A stretch of 64,000 bases of DNA, taken from Bacillus sp. Marseille-Q3570. Its GTDB lineage: Bacteria; Bacillota; Bacilli; Bacillales; Fictibacillaceae. How positions within the stretch are numbered: position 1 is the first letter of the stretch; each line of letters opens with the position of its first letter. The notes under the pieces were generated by a model that worked only from the letters and a program-made list of their open reading frames with translations, had not been told where the DNA came from and searched no databases. Shown here one piece after another: positions 7,379-16,131 of this stretch. Made by a program: the position numbers and the translations under genes. The stretch covers positions 310,001 through 374,000 of the forward strand of contig NZ_CAMGYZ010000003.1 in assembly GCF_946151055.1 (NCBI RefSeq), given 5' to 3'.

Positions 7379-8782
7379 ATGGCAGTTGTTAAACAACATG
7401 AATTGCTCGAGAGGTTGGAGCGTGCTAAACAAAAAGCACAAATGACTCGAGATAAAATTTTAGTCAGTCATAGAATTCAGGTTGATACGATTGACCCGCT
7501 CGTCGTTTTTAAAAATGGCAGTTCATTATATAGAGGTGAACGATCCTTCTGGTCCGATTCATTTGGTAAGTTGACGCTTGTCGGAATCGGTGAGGCACTT
7601 CGTTTGGATGTGGATGGAGAGGATCGTTTTTCAGAAATCAAAAAACAGTGGAAAGGGATTGTCGATCATCAGCTCGATGATTATCACACCACATATATTT
7701 ATGGTACTGGCCCGATGCTTTTGGGGGGCTTTTCATTCGATACGCTTAAAGATAAGACTCCGTTATGGACCAATTACTCAGATGCGAGCTTCGTGCTTCC
7801 GGTCCATATGTTCTCGCTAATTGATGATAATGCGTATTTGACCACGAATCTGTTCGTAAGTGCTGACTCGGATATTCAAACACTTTTTGAAAAGGGTGTT
7901 CGTGAAAATGCTGAGCTGTTGAAGAAATGTGCGTTGGTTCAAACAGAAAACCGAAACCTGAGTTTGACTGAAATCGATCCTGAACAATGGAAGGACACGG
8001 TCGTCAAGACAACTTCCATGATCAATAAGGGACATGTCGATAAAGTCGTATTAGCAAGAGAAGTCATCGCACAGTCAGACTCTGAAATCTCAGCTTTCGA
8101 GACGCTTGTCAATTTAAGGGATCAACAGCCGAACAGCTTTATTTTCGCTTTTGAACGTGGGCATAAATGTTTCGTTGGAGCTTCTCCTGAACGTCTTGTC
8201 AGAAAACAGGAAGATATGCTGTTATCGACTTGTCTTGCCGGTTCGATCAAGCGGGGTTCTCATCATGAAGAAGATGAGCGTTTAGGGAAAGAACTTCTTT
8301 CAGATGATAAAAACCGTGAAGAACATGATTATGTGGTACAGATGATCCGTGGCGCATTGGAAGAGGTTGCGGGTTCAGTGGATGTCCCTGATCAACCTAC
8401 TCTTTATAAAGGACGTGACATCCAGCATTTATATACACCGGTAGAAGTCAAAAAAGCAACAGATATCCCTTTTCTTGATGTTGTAGATCGTTTACATCCG
8501 ACTCCAGCATTAGGTGGGCTTCCTCAACTCCGTTCGGTAGAAATCATCAGGGAGCATGAACGGCTCGATCGTGGTTGGTATTCTGCACCGATCGGGTGGA
8601 TCGACCATTTTGATCAGGGCGAGTTCGCGGTTGCGATCCGCTCTGGTTTGATTTCGGATAATTACGCATCATTGTTTGCGGGATGCGGGATCGTAGGTGA
8701 TTCCGATCCAGAGAGTGAGTATGAAGAAACACTCATCAAACTCAAGCCGATGCTAACAGCACTAGGAGGATCCACTGCATGA
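7379..8782 (+). CDS. menF: Isochorismate synthase
   Basis: 467-residue chorismate-utilising enzyme that isomerises chorismate to isochorismate, the first step of menaquinone synthesis. The conserved C-terminal half carries FVGASPERLVR, LAGSIKRG, EEHDYVVQMI, HPTPALGG and RGWYSAPIGW. I chose ATG 7379, which follows TTGGAGGGG with seven bases spacing; the upstream ATG at 7361 touches its GGAGG and would add six residues. The stop overlaps the menD start (ATGA). Confidence 0.95.
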   Translation: MAVVKQHELLERLERAKQKAQMTRDKILVSHRIQVDTIDPLVVFKNGSSLYRGERSFWSDSFGKLTLVGIGEALRLDVDGEDRFSEIKKQWKGIVDHQLDDYHTTYIYGTGPMLLGGFSFDTLKDKTPLWTNYSDASFVLPVHMFSLIDDNAYLTTNLFVSADSDIQTLFEKGVRENAELLKKCALVQTENRNLSLTEIDPEQWKDTVVKTTSMINKGHVDKVVLAREVIAQSDSEISAFETLVNLRDQQPNSFIFAFERGHKCFVGASPERLVRKQEDMLLSTCLAGSIKRGSHHEEDERLGKELLSDDKNREEHDYVVQMIRGALEEVAGSVDVPDQPTLYKGRDIQHLYTPVEVKKATDIPFLDVVDRLHPTPALGGLPQLRSVEIIREHERLDRGWYSAPIGWIDHFDQGEFAVAIRSGLISDNYASLFAGCGIVGDSDPESEYEETLIKLKPMLTALGGSTA

Positions 8783-10530
8783 CAATAGATCCGTTGACAG
8801 CTTATGTTGGAGCTTTTGTAGATGAATTAAGCAGAGTAGAAGTTCGGGATGTTGTCATCAGTCCTGGATCACGTTCTACACCGCTGGCGCTCATGTTTGC
8901 ACAGCATCCGGATATAAAAGTTTGGCTGAGCGTGGATGAGCGCTCAGCAGCTTTTTTTGCACTCGGTATCGCAAAAGTGGAAAAGAAACCTGTGGCGCTT
9001 GTCTGTACGTCAGGGACCGCTGCGGCAAACTATTTTCCTGCGATTGTGGAAGCACATGAGTCGCGTGTTCCGTTATTGGTATTGACTGCTGATCGTCCAC
9101 ATGAATTAAGGGATGTCGGTGCGCCTCAAGCGATCGATCAGATCGGCATGTTCGGTAAATATGTAAAATGGTTCCATGAAATGGCGCTGCCGGATAACGA
9201 TCCGAAGCTGATCCAGTATGTCCGTACGAAGGCTGCACGATCAGCAGCGATCACGATGAATGAAAAAAGAGGACCGGTCCATTTGAATTTTCCATTCCGT
9301 GAGCCGCTCATTCCGAGGTATCAGTATGAACATGCATTTGATGCAGGGAAAATGGACACTTCCTTTTTATCCTTCACTACAGGGAAACGTGATTTATCGG
9401 ATGACGATTATGATATCTTGATTGATCAATTGAAGAACTTTGAAAATGGGTTGATCGTTTGTGGCCCGGGACAGTATGAAAACGCTATTTCCTCGTTACA
9501 AGAACTGGCTGATATTCTCAAGTTCCCGGTTTTAGCAGACCCATTGTCGCCTTTACGGACTGGATTTCATTCCAAAGACATAATCATTGAGAACTATGAC
9601 GCGATCTTGAAAAGTGAAATCGTCCGGGAATGGACTCCGGATGTGATCATCCGATTCGGGGCGATGCCAGTTTCGAAATCTTACCTGCAGTATGTCCAGA
9701 AACACAAGGGCTGTACATACTGGACAATTGATGAAGGGGAAGGTTGGCGTGACCCGACACACTCGGGAGGCAGGATGATTTATGCAGACCCTGCACGGTT
9801 TTCCTGTCAAATCACTTCAAGAATCAAAATTCGCAGAGATGAATCAAACTGGATGGATAAATGGAGGACTGTGAATGAGCTTGCCCTGCAGGAGAGGGAA
9901 GCATTTGTGGGAACAGATCAACTGTTTGAAGGCAAGGTTTTTTCAGAACTCAATCGGCTATTGCCTGACGAGACAGCTCTTTTTGTCGGAAACAGCATGC
10001 CGATCAGGGATTTGGATAGCTTTTTTGGTAAAACGGATAAAGAAATCGAACCCCTCGCTAATCGTGGCGCGAACGGGATTGACGGTGTGATCTCGACTGC
10101 ATATGGTGTGGCCGCTACCGGTCGACGTACAGTCCTTGTGATCGGAGACCTTTCTTTTTACCATGATATGAACGGTCTCCTTGCATCCAAACTCCATAGA
10201 CTCAATATGACCATCATATTGGTCAACAATAGTGGCGGGGGGATTTTCTCTTTCTTGCCCCAGGCAGAACATACTGATCATTTTGAAGACCTGTTCGGAA
10301 CGCCTACAGGGATTTCGTTCCGTGAAGCAACAAGAACTTATGGCGGGAACTACCAGCTTGTCGAAAGCTGGGGTGCTTTTGATGAAGCGTGTTCGATGAG
10401 TTTTGAGTCAGGTGGATTGGATGTTATTGAACTTCAAACAGATCGTGCACAAAATGTACAGCTGCACAGGGAATATTGGAAAAATGTAAGCGAAGCAATC
10501 AAAAAATGGGCGGATGTCAATGAAAATTGA
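8779..10530 (+). CDS. menD: SEPHCHC synthase
   Basis: 583-residue thiamine-diphosphate enzyme joining isochorismate and 2-oxoglutarate to 2-succinyl-5-enolpyruvyl-6-hydroxy-3-cyclohexene-1-carboxylate. N-terminal SPGSRSTPLAL, the SGTAAANY segment, and the C-terminal ThDP motif GDLSFYHDMNGLL...NNSGGGIF are intact. The length is normal for MenD. It starts inside the menF stop and ends inside the menH start, so the three genes are coupled. Confidence 0.95.
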   Translation: MTIDPLTAYVGAFVDELSRVEVRDVVISPGSRSTPLALMFAQHPDIKVWLSVDERSAAFFALGIAKVEKKPVALVCTSGTAAANYFPAIVEAHESRVPLLVLTADRPHELRDVGAPQAIDQIGMFGKYVKWFHEMALPDNDPKLIQYVRTKAARSAAITMNEKRGPVHLNFPFREPLIPRYQYEHAFDAGKMDTSFLSFTTGKRDLSDDDYDILIDQLKNFENGLIVCGPGQYENAISSLQELADILKFPVLADPLSPLRTGFHSKDIIIENYDAILKSEIVREWTPDVIIRFGAMPVSKSYLQYVQKHKGCTYWTIDEGEGWRDPTHSGGRMIYADPARFSCQITSRIKIRRDESNWMDKWRTVNELALQEREAFVGTDQLFEGKVFSELNRLLPDETALFVGNSMPIRDLDSFFGKTDKEIEPLANRGANGIDGVISTAYGVAATGRRTVLVIGDLSFYHDMNGLLASKLHRLNMTIILVNNSGGGIFSFLPQAEHTDHFEDLFGTPTGISFREATRTYGGNYQLVESWGAFDEACSMSFESGGLDVIELQTDRAQNVQLHREYWKNVSEAIKKWADVNEN

Positions 10531-11341
10531 TGTGAACGGTATCCAATACTATGTGGAAACAGCCGGAGAAGGGGAGCCATTGCTCCTTCTCCACGGTTTT
10601 ACCGGTTCTGCTGAAGATTGGCGTCCTTTTAAAAAGGACTGGGAAGACGCTTTCAAGCTGATTATGGTGGATTTGATCGGGCATGGCAAAACGGATCATC
10701 CTGAAGAGGTCGAACGATATTCGATGGAGGAGACAGCAGGAGCCTTGAATCAGGTCTTGGCAGACTTGAAGATTGAAAGCGCCTACGTTTTAGGGTATTC
10801 TCTAGGTGGAAGAGTTGCACTTTCATTCGCGATGATGTACCCGGATCGGGTCAAGCATCTTGTGTTGGAAAGCAGTTCCCCTGGGTTGCAGACGACAGAA
10901 GAAAGAATTGCCCGCAAGCATAATGATGATCGTCTTGCCAATCGAATTGAAGTGGATGGCATCCGCGCTTTTGTTGATTTTTGGGAAGCGATTCCGCTGT
11001 TCAATACCCAGAAGGATCTTTTGTCAGAAAGTAAGCGGAAGGATCTGCGTGAAAAACGCCTCCACAATTCAGAGGTTGGATTGGCGAACAGTTTGCGTGG
11101 AATGGGAACAGGCGTGCAGCCCTCATGGTGGGACAGGCTCTCTGATCTTACGATCCCGACCACACTGATCGTCGGGACACTTGATCAGAAGTTTTACAGG
11201 ATGGCAGAAGACATGATAGAAAAGCTTCCAAATGGTAAAATGGTAGTTGTAGAAAAGGCTGGTCATACCATCCACCTTGAGCAGCCTGCACAATTTGCTA
11301 AAATTGTAGAAGATGAACTACATAATAGAAAGGATGTTTAG
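10514..11341 (+). CDS. menH: SHCHC synthase (alpha/beta hydrolase)
   Basis: 275 residues, alpha/beta hydrolase fold. It eliminates pyruvate from SEPHCHC to give SHCHC. Oxyanion HGFTGS near residue 28, nucleophile GYSLGG, and the catalytic histidine in [10 protein letters not shown] are present. Starts at ATG 10514 (or 10520) inside the end of menD; the AAAAAATGGGCGG stretch upstream is only a weak ribosome site, consistent with coupling to menD translation. Stops one base before the menB start region. Confidence 0.93.
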   Translation: MSMKIDVNGIQYYVETAGEGEPLLLLHGFTGSAEDWRPFKKDWEDAFKLIMVDLIGHGKTDHPEEVERYSMEETAGALNQVLADLKIESAYVLGYSLGGRVALSFAMMYPDRVKHLVLESSSPGLQTTEERIARKHNDDRLANRIEVDGIRAFVDFWEAIPLFNTQKDLLSESKRKDLREKRLHNSEVGLANSLRGMGTGVQPSWWDRLSDLTIPTTLIVGTLDQKFYRMAEDMIEKLPNGKMVVVEKAGHTIHLEQPAQFAKIVEDELHNRKDV

Positions 11342-11342
11342 C

Positions 11343-12164
11343 ATGGCAACAGTAGAATGGGTAGCAGAAAGAAACTACGATGACATTATCTATGAAACTT
11401 ACAATGGAATCGCAAAAATTACGATCAATCGACCAGAAGTACACAATTCATTCCGTCCGAAAACGGTCCATGAATTGATCGATGCATTTGCATATGCACG
11501 TGATGATTCTGATATCGGTGTAATCGTCCTTGCAGGTGCAGGGGATAAAGCGTTCTGTGCCGGAGGAGATCAAAAAGTACGTGGTCATGGCGGGTACGTG
11601 GGTGATGATCAGATTCCTCGTTTGAATGTCCTTGATTTACAACGCTTGATCCGTGTTATTCCGAAGCCGGTCGTTGCGATGGTTTCAGGATATGCGATCG
11701 GTGGCGGACATGTCCTACATGTCGTTTGTGACCTGACAATTGCGGCAGATAACGCAATCTTTGGACAAACAGGACCGAAAGTCGGAAGCTTCGATGCTGG
11801 TTACGGTGCAGGTTATCTAGCGCGTATCGTCGGGCATAAGAAAGCGCGTGAAATCTGGTATTTATGCCGTCAATACAATGCTGAAGAAGCGAAAGAGATG
11901 GGACTTGTCAATACTGTCGTGCCTCTTGAAAAGTTAGAAGAAGAAACTGTGCAATGGTGTGAAGAAATGCTTGAAAAGTCACCGACAGCACTCCGTTTCT
12001 TGAAGGCTTCTTTCAACGCAGATACAGATGGGCTTGCTGGTTTGCAGCAACTAGGTGGAGATGCAACATTGCTTTACTATACCACTGATGAAGCGAAAGA
12101 AGGACGCGATTCATTTAAGGAAAAGCGGAAACCGGACTTTAAACAATTCCCTCGTTTCCCTTGA
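11343..12164 (+). CDS. menB: 1,4-dihydroxy-2-naphthoyl-CoA synthase
   Basis: 273-residue crotonase-family enzyme that cyclises o-succinylbenzoyl-CoA. Hallmarks: [27 protein letters not shown] and [16 protein letters not shown], the last typical of the bicarbonate-dependent MenB type. I chose ATG 11343 ([14 protein letters not shown]) because GAAAGGATG precedes it and the length then equals other MenB proteins; the upstream ATG at 11313 lies in menH. A dispersed repeat abuts the stop codon. Confidence 0.95.
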   Translation: MATVEWVAERNYDDIIYETYNGIAKITINRPEVHNSFRPKTVHELIDAFAYARDDSDIGVIVLAGAGDKAFCAGGDQKVRGHGGYVGDDQIPRLNVLDLQRLIRVIPKPVVAMVSGYAIGGGHVLHVVCDLTIAADNAIFGQTGPKVGSFDAGYGAGYLARIVGHKKAREIWYLCRQYNAEEAKEMGLVNTVVPLEKLEEETVQWCEEMLEKSPTALRFLKASFNADTDGLAGLQQLGGDATLLYYTTDEAKEGRDSFKEKRKPDFKQFPRFP

Positions 12165-12235
12165 TACTTTCTTCAGTATAAGCGCAACTAAGGCTCAGCC
12201 TTCGCCAAAGGCTTGGGTTTGCCAAGTTTACTTTA
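12165..12235. repeat. Three-hairpin dispersed repeat, copy 3
   Basis: Begins TACTTTCTTCAGTATAAGCG directly after the menB stop and ends GCCAAGTTTACTTTAA. Contains AAGGCTcAGCCTT and a CTTGGgtttgCCAAG hairpin. Only the right part of the left hairpin is present. Confidence 0.8.
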
Positions 12236-12245
12236 AAATAAGTTT

Positions 12246-12275
12246 GGGGCTGACTTTTTTGGTCAGCTCCTTTTT
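12246..12275 (+). terminator. Terminator between menB and menE
   Basis: GGGGCTGAC and GTCAGCTCC form a stem (one G-T pair) followed by TTTTT. It suggests menE-menC depend on read-through or a separate promoter. Confidence 0.85.
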
Positions 12276-12319
12276 CAACCTTACATAACAATGCTTGATT
12301 TAATGATGGAGTGGTACCT

Positions 12320-13804
12320 ATGGGAAATATGGAAATGAAAAACTGGCTAGATCAGCGTGCGTATTTGACCCCTGAACGGACAGCCCTCATTTTTGAAAAG
12401 AAGAAGTGGAGCTATCAGGACTTACAGAGAGCAGCGGAAAGGATGGCTCAGAAACTATTGAAATTGGGTGTGCACAGAGGTCAACACGTGGGCTTTTTGA
12501 TGGATAATCATCCAGAGACCGTCATTCTCATCCATGCATTTCATTCGCTTCAGGTAGTTGCCGTACCGCTTAATAAACGGTTGTCCGCCTCTGAGTTGGA
12601 TTACCAGCTTGAAGATGCGGAAGTAAGTTGGTTGATCGTTGATGAGGTGCATCACGATAAGGCACAGGAACTCCGTTTCAATCAAATCGTTACAATGGTG
12701 GAAATTGAAGCAACGGACGAAGTTGATGAGGATCTGGAGGATACCATACGATTGGATGATCTGCATTCGATCATTTTCACCTCTGGAACCACAGGGCATC
12801 CGAAAGGCGTCATGTTGACGTATGGGAATCATTGGTGGAGTGCGACGGGTTCTGCGCTCAACCTCGGAATCCGTGATGATGATTGCTGGTTATGTACGGT
12901 TCCGCTTTTTCATGTAAGTGGGCTTTCAATCGTGATGCGAAGTGTGATCTATGGAATCCCAATGGTCCTCCATCGTACGTTTGATCCTGTCATGTTCAAT
13001 GAATCGATCCAAAACGATGGAGTCACCGTTGCCTCCGTTGTAAGTGTCATGCTTAGCAAGGTACTTGATTCTGTGAACTTCATGACTTATCCGAGTCAGT
13101 TCCGATGTATGCTTTTAGGAGGAGGACCTGCCCCCCTTCCACTACTAAAAAGATGTGAAGCGAATGCGATCCCAGTTTTTCAAACCTATGGGCTATCCGA
13201 ATCGGCTTCCCAAATTGTGACATTGGCACCAGAAGACAGCTTCCGGAAGCTCGGATCTGCAGGAAAACCATTATTTCCAGCACAGGTGAAGGTGGTTCCT
13301 TCCGCTGATGATGAGCGTGGAAGCGAAGGTGAGATTTTCGTGAAAGGTCCGAATGTGACACAAGGGTATTACAAGAAACCAGCGATCAACACCGAAAAGA
13401 TCCAGGATGGTTGGCTCGCAACAGGGGATGTCGGATACCTTGATGATGAAGGATTCCTTTATGTGTTGGATCGGCGGAAGGATATGTTTGTCTCAGGCGG
13501 TGAAAATGTCTACCCTGCTGAAATTGAAGCTTGTTTGCATGGGCATGGAGCTGTTTCTGAAGTGGGAGTGATCGGAATTGATGACTCGGTATGGGGGAAG
13601 GTGCCGGCAGCTTTTGTGGTGTTGGCTGAAGGTGCGGAAGTCTCCGGCGAAGTGCTGATCGATTACTGTAAGGATAACCTTGCAGGATATAAAGTTCCGA
13701 AAGTGGTACGGTACATCAAACAATTACCAAGGAACGCCTCCAATAAAATTTTACGGAGAGATTTGTACAGTTTGCTTAGAGAAGGCGATGAATATGAGGA
13801 TTGA
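12320..13804 (+). CDS. menE: o-Succinylbenzoate-CoA ligase
   Basis: 494-residue ANL-superfamily adenylating enzyme making o-succinylbenzoyl-CoA for MenB. AMP-binding loop FTSGTTGHPKGV (about residue 155), the YGLSES segment, TGDVGYLDDEGFLYVLDRRKD hinge region in two halves, and the C-terminal catalytic Lys in NASNKILRRDL are present. ATG 12320 follows GGAGTGG with good spacing; a GTG nine bases earlier is less likely. The coding region overlaps the menC start. Confidence 0.94.
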   Translation: MGNMEMKNWLDQRAYLTPERTALIFEKKKWSYQDLQRAAERMAQKLLKLGVHRGQHVGFLMDNHPETVILIHAFHSLQVVAVPLNKRLSASELDYQLEDAEVSWLIVDEVHHDKAQELRFNQIVTMVEIEATDEVDEDLEDTIRLDDLHSIIFTSGTTGHPKGVMLTYGNHWWSATGSALNLGIRDDDCWLCTVPLFHVSGLSIVMRSVIYGIPMVLHRTFDPVMFNESIQNDGVTVASVVSVMLSKVLDSVNFMTYPSQFRCMLLGGGPAPLPLLKRCEANAIPVFQTYGLSESASQIVTLAPEDSFRKLGSAGKPLFPAQVKVVPSADDERGSEGEIFVKGPNVTQGYYKKPAINTEKIQDGWLATGDVGYLDDEGFLYVLDRRKDMFVSGGENVYPAEIEACLHGHGAVSEVGVIGIDDSVWGKVPAAFVVLAEGAEVSGEVLIDYCKDNLAGYKVPKVVRYIKQLPRNASNKILRRDLYSLLREGDEYED

Positions 13805-14900
13805 AAAGATGACCATCCATAAAATCGAAATGCCTTTGAAAAGCCCGTTTGTAACAGCATTCAATACGGTCAATAACAGATCCTTATTGATTGTAGAGTT
13901 GGAATCCGCGAACGGTGTTGTCGGCTGGGGGGAATGCTCAGCGTTTGATGCCCCCTGGTACACGGAGGAAACCACTGACACGTGTCTTTATATGATGAAG
14001 GAGTTTCTCATTCCGGAAATGTCAGGCGTGAACGAATTTGATCATCCTGAGGAGTTATCTGGAATTTTCAACCGTTACCGTGGTCACCATATGGCAAAAT
14101 CATGTCTTGAAACCGCTTTGTGGGATGTTTATGCGAAGTCGGAAGGGAGACCTTTAGCTGAGGTCTTAGGCGGAACGAGACGAGAACTTGAAGTCGGGAT
14201 CGCAATTGGGATGCAAACTCATTTAGATGACCTTCTTTTTAAAATCGAGGAAGCGTTGCAGAGCGGTTATAAGCGGATCAAATTGAAGATGAAGCCAGGT
14301 GAAGATTTGGATGTGCTGGCGGCTGTCCGTTCACGTTTTCCAAAAGCACCATTGATGGCGGATGCAAATTCAAGTTACAGGTTGGAGGATCTGGAACATC
14401 TCAAAGAAATGGATCAGTTCAATCTGTTGATGATCGAGCAGCCTTTAGGAGCAAGGGATTTCGTAGAGCATGCTGAATTGCAGAAGGTTCTGGAAACGCC
14501 GATCTGTTTAGACGAAAGCATCACTTCATTTGAAGCTGCACAGACGGCAGTAGCCATTGGAAGTTGTGAAATCATTGCGATTAAGCACAGCCGGGTAGGC
14601 GGATTGATGCAAGCGAAACGAATTCATGATTATTGTCAGAAACATAATGTCAATGTCTGGGCTGGCGGTATGATCGAATCCGGTATCGGGAAGGCGCATA
14701 ACATTGCCCTTGCATCGCTTGCTGGGTTTGAGATTCCCGGAGATATCACTGCATCCACACGATACTGGGAACAGGACATCATCATGCCCGAGATCAAAAT
14801 GGAAAATGGAAAAGTCGTTGTACCGGATACGCCTGGAATCGGGTACGAAGTGAATCGGGAGTTATTGGAACGTTACACAGTGGATAAAATGAGCTTTTAA
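13794..14900 (+). CDS. menC: o-Succinylbenzoate synthase
   Basis: 368-residue enolase-superfamily dehydratase converting SHCHC to o-succinylbenzoate. Expected catalytic residues are seen: a KLKMKPG lysine segment, metal ligands in ADANSSY, MIEQPL and CLDESI, and the second lysine in AIKHSRVGG. ATG 13794 (MRIEKMTIHKIEM) has AGAAGG nine bases upstream; ATG 13788 is an alternative. The gene begins within menE, indicating coupled translation, and ends the men cluster. Confidence 0.93.
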   Translation: MRIEKMTIHKIEMPLKSPFVTAFNTVNNRSLLIVELESANGVVGWGECSAFDAPWYTEETTDTCLYMMKEFLIPEMSGVNEFDHPEELSGIFNRYRGHHMAKSCLETALWDVYAKSEGRPLAEVLGGTRRELEVGIAIGMQTHLDDLLFKIEEALQSGYKRIKLKMKPGEDLDVLAAVRSRFPKAPLMADANSSYRLEDLEHLKEMDQFNLLMIEQPLGARDFVEHAELQKVLETPICLDESITSFEAAQTAVAIGSCEIIAIKHSRVGGLMQAKRIHDYCQKHNVNVWAGGMIESGIGKAHNIALASLAGFEIPGDITASTRYWEQDIIMPEIKMENGKVVVPDTPGIGYEVNRELLERYTVDKMSF

Positions 14901-14926
14901 ATGAAAATCAAGGTATATATGACGAT

Positions 14927-14957
14927 GGACTGACGACAAAAAGTCAGTCCTTTTTCT
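14927..14957 (+). terminator. Terminator of the men operon
   Basis: GGACTGAC/GTCAGTCC perfect 8-bp stem followed by TTTTTCTT. Confidence 0.85.
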
Positions 14958-15010
14958 TCTCAATATCAAAGAGAGTTAATGTATTAACGAAAATGAGAGA
15001 TGTATAAGAC

Positions 15011-15202
15011 GCTAACGGACATGAGAGCCCTGATATGGAACAAAAAGGTGGATTACGAAAAATTAACGGACACCACAGTCGTTATTTATGCAGTTTGAGT
15101 AAAAATTACTTGAATTTCATCAAATAAGGGCTCTGGTGTCCGTTACATTGGTAAAACTGTCTAATTCAAGGCAAATAGGGTCTCTGGTGTCCGTTAGCCT
15201 TA
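15011..15202. repeat. Second cluster of GGACACCAGAGCCC-type repeats
   Basis: Direct units GCTAACGGACATGAGAGCCC (15011) and TTAACGGACACCACAGTCG (15063) face inverted units AAGGGCTCTGGTGTCCGTTA (15126) and GGGTCTCTGGTGTCCGTTAG (15178). The two-plus-two inverted layout is the same as at 5255-5450. No gene is seen in 14958-15351. Confidence 0.8.
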
Positions 15203-15226
15203 TAAATACTGAACCAATAAAATAGT

Positions 15227-15333
15227 GTACCAGGCACCGATTAAGAATCCAGTCATACCAGGGGGTTCAAAAAGGTGCCAGGCACCGAACGAAATCCCTT
15301 GATACAATTGGTTCATTTTTGGTGCCTGGTACA
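15227..15333. repeat. GGTGCCTGGCACC-type repeats
   Basis: GTACCAGGCACCG (15227), GGTGCCAGGCACCG (15274) and GGTGCCTGGTAC (15321). The units are palindromic and can pair with one another, giving alternative hairpins at the 3' end of the minus-strand sodC transcript. Confidence 0.75.
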
Positions 15334-15351
15334 CAGGTCTAAAAAGTTTCT

Positions 15352-15939
15352 TTACTTGATTACGCCACAGGCGATGCGGTCACCGGCGTTGCCTGCAGGG
15401 TCGGTTTTGTAGTCGTCTGCCTTTTCGTGAATGACGAGAGCACTGCCGTCTTCATCCAGTAGGCTGTTCGGTTTTCCTTTTTGAAGTGTTACATGCTTGG
15501 AAACGACACTCACAGAAATCATGCCGTCTTTGCCTACATTGATGTTGGGCAAGTCCCCGGCATGGAATCCTTTTGGATTTTCAAACCCATGCTTTTTGTC
15601 AGTAGGATTGAAATGTTTCCCTGCACTTTCGAAATCAGGTGGTACACACTTTCCGGTTTCGTGGATATGAAACCCATGTGGTCCTGGAGGCAGGTTAGAA
15701 GCTTTCAATTTGATCATTACACCTTCATTGGTTTCGGCTAATTGTGCTTGGCCGATTTTTTCTTTTTTCGCGTTATAGATATCTACCATCTTGAATAAGC
15801 GCGACTCTTCCCCCGCAATCTTCGAACTGTTCACCTCAGTTGACTCTTTGGATTGAACATTATTCTCTTGCATTCCACAAGCGGTCAGGCTTGCTAGTGC
15901 TAATAGTGATGCGAAGCTTGATAACATGAATTTTTTCAT
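15352..15939 (-). CDS. sodC: Cu/Zn superoxide dismutase lipoprotein
   Basis: 195-residue lipoprotein. Signal peptide with lipobox LTAC (Cys at about residue 20) should anchor it outside the membrane. The SOD domain shows GFHIHETGKC, GKHFNP, the HAGDLPN zinc segment, VIHEKADDYKTDPAGNAGDRIACGVI in pieces, so copper and zinc ligands and both cysteines are present. Closest in plan to Bacillus YojM. ATG 15939 (MKKFMLSS) follows AGGAGTG; an ATG seven codons upstream lacks a site. Confidence 0.92.
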   Translation of the reverse strand: MKKFMLSSFASLLALASLTACGMQENNVQSKESTEVNSSKIAGEESRLFKMVDIYNAKKEKIGQAQLAETNEGVMIKLKASNLPPGPHGFHIHETGKCVPPDFESAGKHFNPTDKKHGFENPKGFHAGDLPNINVGKDGMISVSVVSKHVTLQKGKPNSLLDEDGSALVIHEKADDYKTDPAGNAGDRIACGVIK

Positions 15940-16131
15940 TTTGTACACTCCTTGTTCCAAATGATGTCAACTCTATTTTTCACAAATCAAGGATAATTAT
16001 GTAAAAGCAACTATATCCACCCAATTCCCGCTCGAAATTTTTATGGTTTTGCCGATAATAACATAGGAGAATGATTTCAAAATCGAGCCTTAAATAAGGC
16101 AAGAAATGAAGGGTGTAGGGGATCTGACGCT

